A stretch of DNA of 64,000 nt. Origin: Augochlora pura. Lineage: Eukaryota > Arthropoda > Insecta > Hymenoptera > Halictidae. The notes beneath the pieces were generated by a model. The model did no database searches, was not told the DNA's origin, and saw only the letters and a list, made by a program, of their open reading frames with translations. Where the stretch lies: contig NC_135775.1 of NCBI RefSeq assembly GCF_028453695.1, positions 2,914,001 through 2,978,000 on the forward strand, written 5' to 3'. This document shows positions 57,863 through 64,000 of this stretch, one piece after another; within the stretch, counting starts at the first letter, position 1, and each line of letters opens with the position of its first letter. A program made the position numbers and the translations under genes.

Positions 57863-58659
57863 CTGAAACCAAACCAATTCCCGACATTTTACTAACCGTG
57901 ACGTCGTTCCGCATTGCGCCGCCTATGCGACAGAACCGCGGAGAGACGTTTCTTAACCCCTCTCGCTTTTCTAATCTTAATAATAATTTAATTTAAATTT
58001 AGGCGATTATAAAAATAGGAGGTCTTGTGTGATTATAAAAGTAAAAATAAAGAAAAATAAATTATATTATTTTCAATATATTATAAAAGTAAAAATAAAA
58101 ATGACAGGATTTATGTAATTATAAAAATGACAGATATTATGCGATTATTAAAGTGACAGGTTTTATACGATTATAAAAATGACAGGTTTTACGGAATTAT
58201 TTATTTGCAAAGATGGAACTACGTTATAATTATAGTTGCTGTTTGGAACAGCGATTTTGGAAGTTCGAGTTTTAATTATTGGTTCTTGTAGTTTCTAAAC
58301 GAGCTTCGCTAAATGATATTGTTTAGACGCTGAGGAGTGACGTTTAACGCGTTGAGAAATTAATGCGCTGCTGCACGAAGCTTCGTCCGATCGCACGATG
58401 ACGAGAGAAACAAATTACAACGGCACACCGTGTGGCCCGGTTTGGGAAATTCGGCGACAAGTTGTTATAACTTTTAAACGGTTGCAAATAATGCAATGAA
58501 ATTTCCACGGAAAATAATTGACAAACAGTTGTTTTTAGCTGGCGGTGATTAAATATTTTTTGCACTTTTTAAAAAATAAATTTTAATAAATCGCTTTGTC
58601 AAACGCTTATTGTGCTAGATGCTCTTTGACAAACAATCGTATGAATATTTACGACACAT
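57863..58659. other. Upstream intron of the Sidestep-like gene, no exon found
   Basis: AT-rich with repeats of cgattataaaaatgacaggt at 58010-58200. The preceding Ig half-exon is not visible here or anywhere up to 64000. Confidence 0.5.
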
Positions 58660-58860
58660 CTTAGAGTATTTTATAGTATCTTATGGCATCTTATAACATC
58701 TCATGGTATCTCATGGCATCTTGTAACATCGTATGGTATCTCATGGCATTTTATAACATCTTATGGCATTTTGTTGCATCTTATAACATCTTATTTCACC
58801 TTACGCCATTTTATACGATTTTCTACCATTTTATACATTTTATTCACTTCGCTCGTTTCG
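58660..58860. repeat. ~10/20-bp tandem repeat (ttatggcatcttataacatc)
   Basis: Alternating catcttatggcat and catcttataaca units with a ten-base period, becoming accattttatac at the right end. Confidence 0.85.
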
Positions 58861-58904
58861 CGCGTTCCACGAGTTTCATACATATTTTTAGCCGTACAGT
58901 TTTA

Positions 58905-59846
58905 TACAGTGGAACTCCATTTATGAGAACGAAATTTTCGTCAATGCCCGGTTTTGTGAACCCGGGGAGGGGAAGGGGTCTCTCACTCTCCGGGAATCCA
59001 CTTATCCGAAACGTGTACCGCAGTTATTTGAACGCGAAGTTGCAAGTAGTTGCCATTATATATGTGAACTACATTCGAAGCCCCATCGCTTTTACGTTAC
59101 CGGGTCCGTGAACGGCCGCCACTTTTACAGAAATTGTATGCGGCCCATCGTGAAATATGATTGGTTCCACGAAAATCCGTTCCATCACTTCTTAAATAGG
59201 TACACAGGCAATATTATTTATTCCCGGTACAATGGCGCGGGCGAAACCGTATCAATAATTTCGGAAATAGATTAACGTTTCTGAAAAGTGAATTTCCATT
59301 TCTGTGCGAATATTAGAGAAGACTGTTTTATTGCAAAGTAACTAATATAGATTATTATTAATTTTACTGTTATCTGAAACGAGAAAAATATTTTTTAAGA
59401 AGTCTATTTTTTCGAATTTTTGCGCGAATATCAAAGAAGATTATTTTATTACAAAATAACTAATATACATCCTTTTTAATTTTTCTATCACTTGGATTAA
59501 GAAAAATAGTTTAAAAACTCTCTTTTTGTGACTATTTTTATCGGAGCTTATTGAGAAAATTTAAAAAATGCATTTCGCCGTGCACGGGGCGTCGATATGC
59601 GCATAAAAACCGTGTTGAAAATTTCATCGGAATCGTTTGATGCATATTCAAGCAACAGCCGCCGGAACCTGAAAAAAATTACCTGTTTTTGGTTCGAAAA
59701 ATTCCTAGTCATTCCGACCGGTTTCGGAAAAAAAGTTGTACCGCTTTAAAAATCTGTTTACTCGGTTCTTTTTTTTTTAATATGAACTGCGTGCGATATA
59801 TTATTGGCCGACGGCTCGGAATTCGCATAAACGGAGTTTTATCGAG
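58905..59846. mobile_element. Possible pogo-like DNA transposon remnant
   Basis: The left end TACAGTGGAACTCCATTTAT followed by gagaacg, and inner motifs ccacttatccgaaacg and cagttatttgaacgcg, resemble pogo/Tigger termini. About 940 bp later cgcataaacggagttttatc is an inverted, diverged version (aactccgtttatgcg). No transposase frame. Ends and family are tentative. Confidence 0.38.
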
Positions 59847-60758
59847 TTTAACGATTTGTGTCGAGCTCGGCGCAAATAATAATTAGATCGCGGATGTTTA
59901 CGCAGAGTAAAAATTCTATTTGTCAATTTTTATAAATTTTGATCGAGTAGACGTTTTTCTTTTAATTTAATTATTTCAGCAATTATTTCATATATTCTTT
60001 TAATATTTATATTGTTTTATATTTTACTATTTGTGACGTCTATTGTCGGCAATTAACTATATTAATAATTCGAATAATAAGTCGAAGCAATTTAATTAAC
60101 TAAAGCAATATTAAAATGTTAATATTTTTTATAGGAGATGGTAGTAGATTTTAGTCTTTCTTTTTTTAAATATGATAGAATGATATTTTTATTTTATTGA
60201 TATTGCTGTATATCTCATTGTACGATATGTAATTTATATGATAATATAATATTACATATTATATTACACAATTTTCGAAATCGTTCAAAAATTAACGTCA
60301 ACCATGCCCGACGACCGTTTGTTGCCGCGCGTTCGAGCGAAGCGCAAAAAAAAAAAACATGAAAAAGATTAACCGCGCCGGTTTTTATCGCGGACAGGCC
60401 GGCTCCGATCAATTTACCGTCTGTTGTTCCGTGTTTAGACCCGGCTCCGGCATCCCGGCCTGATCGCGATCGCGATTTCGTTTCTCGTTACCCCGGGTAA
60501 GATGAATCGGCAATAAACGAGCGGCCGGGCGGTTCTCGCGACGTCCTTTTGACTGATTTCTCTGTTGGTCGCGTTATCACCGCGGCGGGTCACTTCCACG
60601 CTAAATCCATCACTGGAATTAAGGACCGCGGCTTAAATCACGCTCGCGAAATTTCTTTCTCCCCCCGTCGGACGAAATCGCTCGCCGAAATCGCGTCGCT
60701 TTCTTTCGACCTCGTTAAGGCTGGATCTATTAAAGAGGCGAGCGTTTCGGTCACTAGA
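59847..60758. other. Non-coding
   Basis: AT-rich to 60290 and CpG-rich at 60360-60750. A 10-base poly-A lies near 60347-60357. No gene supported. Confidence 0.4.
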
Positions 60759-60869
60759 TTAACCCTTTGACTATTGTTGGCGCCTATTGGCGTCCGAAAC
60801 ATGTCTTCCCAGTACTGTAGACGCCAATAGGCGTCCAGATCAAGTTTCGCCTGTTTCGCTCGTTTATTA
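60759..60869. mobile_element. TTAA-ended fragment with a GGCG inverted repeat
   Basis: Begins TTAACCCTTTGACTATTG. TTGGCGCCTATTGGCGTCC and GACGCCAATAGGCGTCC face each other across about 36 bp, making a strong hairpin. It abuts the next TTAA element, with which it shares the TTAA. Confidence 0.5.
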
Positions 60870-61099
60870 TTAACCCTTTGCCCTCGGAGCCATTTCAACT
60901 GTAAATTCGAAATAATTTTTCTGGTTCGTGCTATTTCCATTCTATTTAACAAAATCAATTTTTATGCATACGAAATGACTCGTACCGACAGTTTTACTAT
61001 TTGACAATTTTTTCAATCTGAAACGTATTGTTGCAAAAATTATTTCGGAATGAAATAGAATAATTTTTGTGGTGCCTCAGAGTCGCCATTCGAGTGCGA
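60870..61099. mobile_element. piggyBac-like miniature element, right tip missing
   Basis: Left TTAACCCTTTGCCCTCGGAG. The interior is the same subfamily as 30425-30610. The right end gtggtgcctcagagtcgcca then ttcgagtgc is the inverted subterminal block, but the outer CAAAGGGTTAA is lost. Confidence 0.62.
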
Positions 61100-63775
61100 T
61101 ATTTGGTAGACCAAATTTTTAGTATACCACATTTATATACCAAAAGAACCATTTATAAGAGATATTAACAACAACAGACCCATCACCGTTATCTCACTGT
61201 CTACTTACGCAAACGTCGCCCCCAAGAAAACACCCTAAAACACCCTAAAACGTCGAGCACCCATCCCTCCGTCCGTGCACCCATCCCCGCCATTAACCGC
61301 GGAATAAAAGCGGCGAAACAAAGAAATAAAACGAAACGGGGGTGGTCCTCGGAGCGGCTTGTTTCCCACGCGTCTTCGCAGCGGCCCTTTTTTTCAGGGT
61401 GATGTAGAGACGGTCGACCCACCTCACCCACCCCCATAGAAGCGTCAGAATTTACGAGGCCTCGTCGGGAACGCGTTAAGACGACGCCCGAGCGAAACAA
61501 GGGACCGTTTCGGGGTTAATGGATCGAAAGGCTCGGGGGGAGCTTTCTCCGAGGCGAGAGAAAGAAAGAGAGAGAGAGAAAGAGAGAGTGAGCAGGGGCA
61601 GAGAGGAGGGTGGTCCTTGGATCCCGGAGCGTCGCGCGAGGATTAAAATATTTCGAGAAGGGGGGGAGAAAAATCTAAATTGGATTTTATCGGGCCGTCT
61701 GCGACGCATCGCGATTCCGCTCGAAGCCACGAGTAAACGAAAGAATTAGAGACGAGCGGAGAGGAGCGGGGCGGAGCACGTGGGCGAACCCAAGGCAAGC
61801 CACCGTGCAACCTACTCGACCAGAGAATACTGCACTCGTGCTCGTTAAACCCACCCCTCTTTCTCTCTCTTCGAATTCTTTTCTTTGGCGGCGAGCTCTC
61901 GCGCCCTCGACGCATTAGTACGTGTACAGAGGGAGAGAGAGGAGGGGGAGAGGTTCGTTCGAAATACAGCACCCCCTCTCTGTAGAGGAGAGGAGAACGA
62001 TCCCGAAACGTTTCTCGTTCAGGGTAATAGTTGTTAGAGCCCCAGCTCGCGCGCCGACAAGCTTTATGACACGCTCGCGGCCCGTTCCGCGTTTTCCCTC
62101 CGCTTTCGCTCCGAGCGATCCGACCGAGTCCCTTCCAACAGGGAGAGTAGAGTTATCAAACCCGCTACGGAAATGATTAACCACTGTTGCGCCGCCGTTT
62201 TGTTCGTTCCAGATACCGTTTCGAATTTTATGCCGAGCTTCTGTCAAGTTATGTCAAGTCATGTCGAGCTTATGTCAAGTTATGTCGCGAAATTAGAGAA
62301 ATTTATTGGATCGAATTAAAATGTTAGGTTATGTTCTTATTTTCACGGAATTTAATCGAATTTGGAATAAAATTGGGATTTAAAATTATGCACAATGACG
62401 TACATTTACGTGAAATTCTGTACAATTACGTAAAATCACGTATAATCAGTGTCGTCAATGAATAATTAAAAAATTGTCAATGTTGTTTATATTTCAAGAA
62501 ACTGTGAGGCACACCTTCAACGATTTCTAACCTAAACGACCGCCGCAATGGGGGACGATTTTTCTCGTTCTCGCATTTGGTTGTGACCCGCTTTATAAAG
62601 CGACTCAATTATGGAAACGTCAAGAAATAAATCGACAGAGGGTTATAAAAGTGCAAAGTCTCGGAGGTTGCCAATCACGTCGGTAGCAGACACGCCAGGA
62701 TCGGTCTGGTCTGAGCAAACGCTGCTGCTGCTGATGCAAGAAAAAAAAAGGGTCCACGAAAGATTAGCTATCGGCGAGATTCTGTTTCGGTTCGTCGATG
62801 CGATTAGTCGCGGCCAAGTAGGGGAGGGAGGAGGAGGGGAGGAGGGGCGGATGGATTAAACAGGGGGGCTCGGTTGCGAGATCCTCTCGTTTAACCCGAG
62901 CAAACCTGATTAGCAGAAGGAAAGTGCTCCGCGTAGCTGATCCCCGATGCGAACGATCAAAGGATCAGCTTGCTTTCGGGCGAGACTCTCTGCTCGGAAA
63001 TCGAATTAATAACGCTAAACCGAAAGCCCCCGCGACGCGGGGGATGCTTAAGGTGATATTCGCGTTAACGCGCGCTCGCAGCCGGTTGCTTTTCAACTAC
63101 GATGACGGATAATATAAATGTCCGATGTTATATCGACGTGGAGGATTTTTTGGGGGATACTTCGGGGTGTTGTTGACTCGACCATTATGCTAGCTGTTAA
63201 GGCATAATTATATATTAAGGCGTAGTAAGGAGGACGCGCGACCACAGGAACATTGTTTTTCTCCCCGGTGGCGTTAAGCTTCTTTTCTGGGTCGGGCCGA
63301 ACGGGATCGCTATCGGCGACACCCGATTACGAGGAATTCCTCCCTGCGGGGTCTCGGGTCCGACGACAAAACCCTGGAATATCTGGCTCGTCCAATCTCG
63401 GCGCCACCGCCGACCTCCTCTCCCCCGTTGGAGTCGGCCGGCCGGCGCGCGGCTATCCAGAAAGATTCATCGAATTTCTTCTCGCATTTCGATCCCCGGT
63501 GAAGATTCGTGGTCGGAGGCGCGCCGAAATTCTACGGCGAATCCGTGGCCCGGCTTCTCGGGGTTGCTGCTGCCGGTCCTCCGGCAGACGGTGAAAAAAT
63601 GCGAGCCTTGTGGGGGTCGGCCGCCGAAGAAAAGAGGCCAGAGAGGCTGGAGAGGCGGGCGTTCATTCCGGTCAGACGGCGCACTGATTCCTTGAAAAAT
63701 TGCCAACAACTCGCGGCCGTTCTGAGCTTCCACTTTCTTTGCGCCTCTCCTGCGCCCCCTTCCTTCGTTTATTCT
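61100..63775. other. Non-coding
   Basis: (GA)n at 61556-61590, short gtcaagttatgtcgagctta repeats at 62238-62290, a tttacgtgaaattctgtaca-like repeat at 62400-62450, and CpG-rich sequence at 63240-63670. No Ig-type exon or other gene recognised on either strand. Confidence 0.4.
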
Positions 63776-63890
63776 TTGCTTCTTCCTTCCTCCATTATTT
63801 CCTTCCTTCCTTCCTTCCTCCATTATTTCCTTCCTTCCTTCTTTCCTCCATTATTTCCTTCCCTCCTATTTTCCTTCCTTTCATCCTTCC
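63776..63890. repeat. (TTCC)n microsatellite
   Basis: ccttccttccttcctccattatttccttcc-type array with an ~26-bp higher-order unit (ttcctccattatttcc). Confidence 0.9.
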
Positions 63891-64000
63891 TCTCTCCGCA
63901 AGACGCCAATCGCAGACCAACCAACCGCGATTAAATTCGCCTAACAATCGCGACTAAATCCCCCCCGCCGCCGGTATTCCCGTTCCCGATCGCCCGCATC

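Noticed and set aside
60638..60958. 106-codon minus-strand frame
   Set aside because: Spans two TTAA elements and their inverted repeats. It is not a conserved coding sequence.

Overview
The window is eukaryotic, almost certainly from an insect and probably a hymenopteran (bee, wasp or ant). The reasons are spliced exons with GT-AG borders, AT-rich islands alternating with CpG-rich undepleted DNA, very many (GA)n and (CT)n microsatellites, mariner and piggyBac-type miniature elements, and two 100-N assembly gaps (24246-24345 and 47946-48045). No bacterial gene organisation is present. Most long open frames are low-complexity or GC-rich accidents.

Two protein-coding loci can be supported, both on the minus strand. 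At the left edge (2390 down to beyond base 1) a three-exon gene starts with a good Kozak ATG and a signal-peptide exon. It continues through a conserved-looking soluble segment into a long Ser/Thr-rich, N-glycosylation-rich exon that is still open at the window edge. I do not recognise its family. From 57862 down to 42269, three widely spaced exons encode the end of one Ig domain, a complete Ig domain and a fibronectin type III domain. The motifs are those of the insect Sidestep family of axon-guidance / synaptic-partner cell-surface receptors. The 5' exons lie right of the window. The transmembrane and cytoplasmic exons must lie left of 42269, but I could not identify them.

The rest is intron or intergenic DNA. 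It holds tandem repeats (notably 2804-3072, 4926-5190, 10080-11420, 41690-42150, 44961-45425, 48560-48805 and 56930-57480) and long purine or pyrimidine tracts. It also holds transposon-derived material: at least seven TTAA-flanked piggyBac-like miniature elements, an 80-bp mariner hairpin, a 444-bp internally deleted mariner, a 5' mariner fragment of the same subfamily, two copies of a foldback element and a possible pogo-like remnant.

Regulatory-looking islands are a promoter-like array at 31361-31461 and a palindrome cluster at 12471-12558. No tRNA, rRNA or CRISPR array was found.
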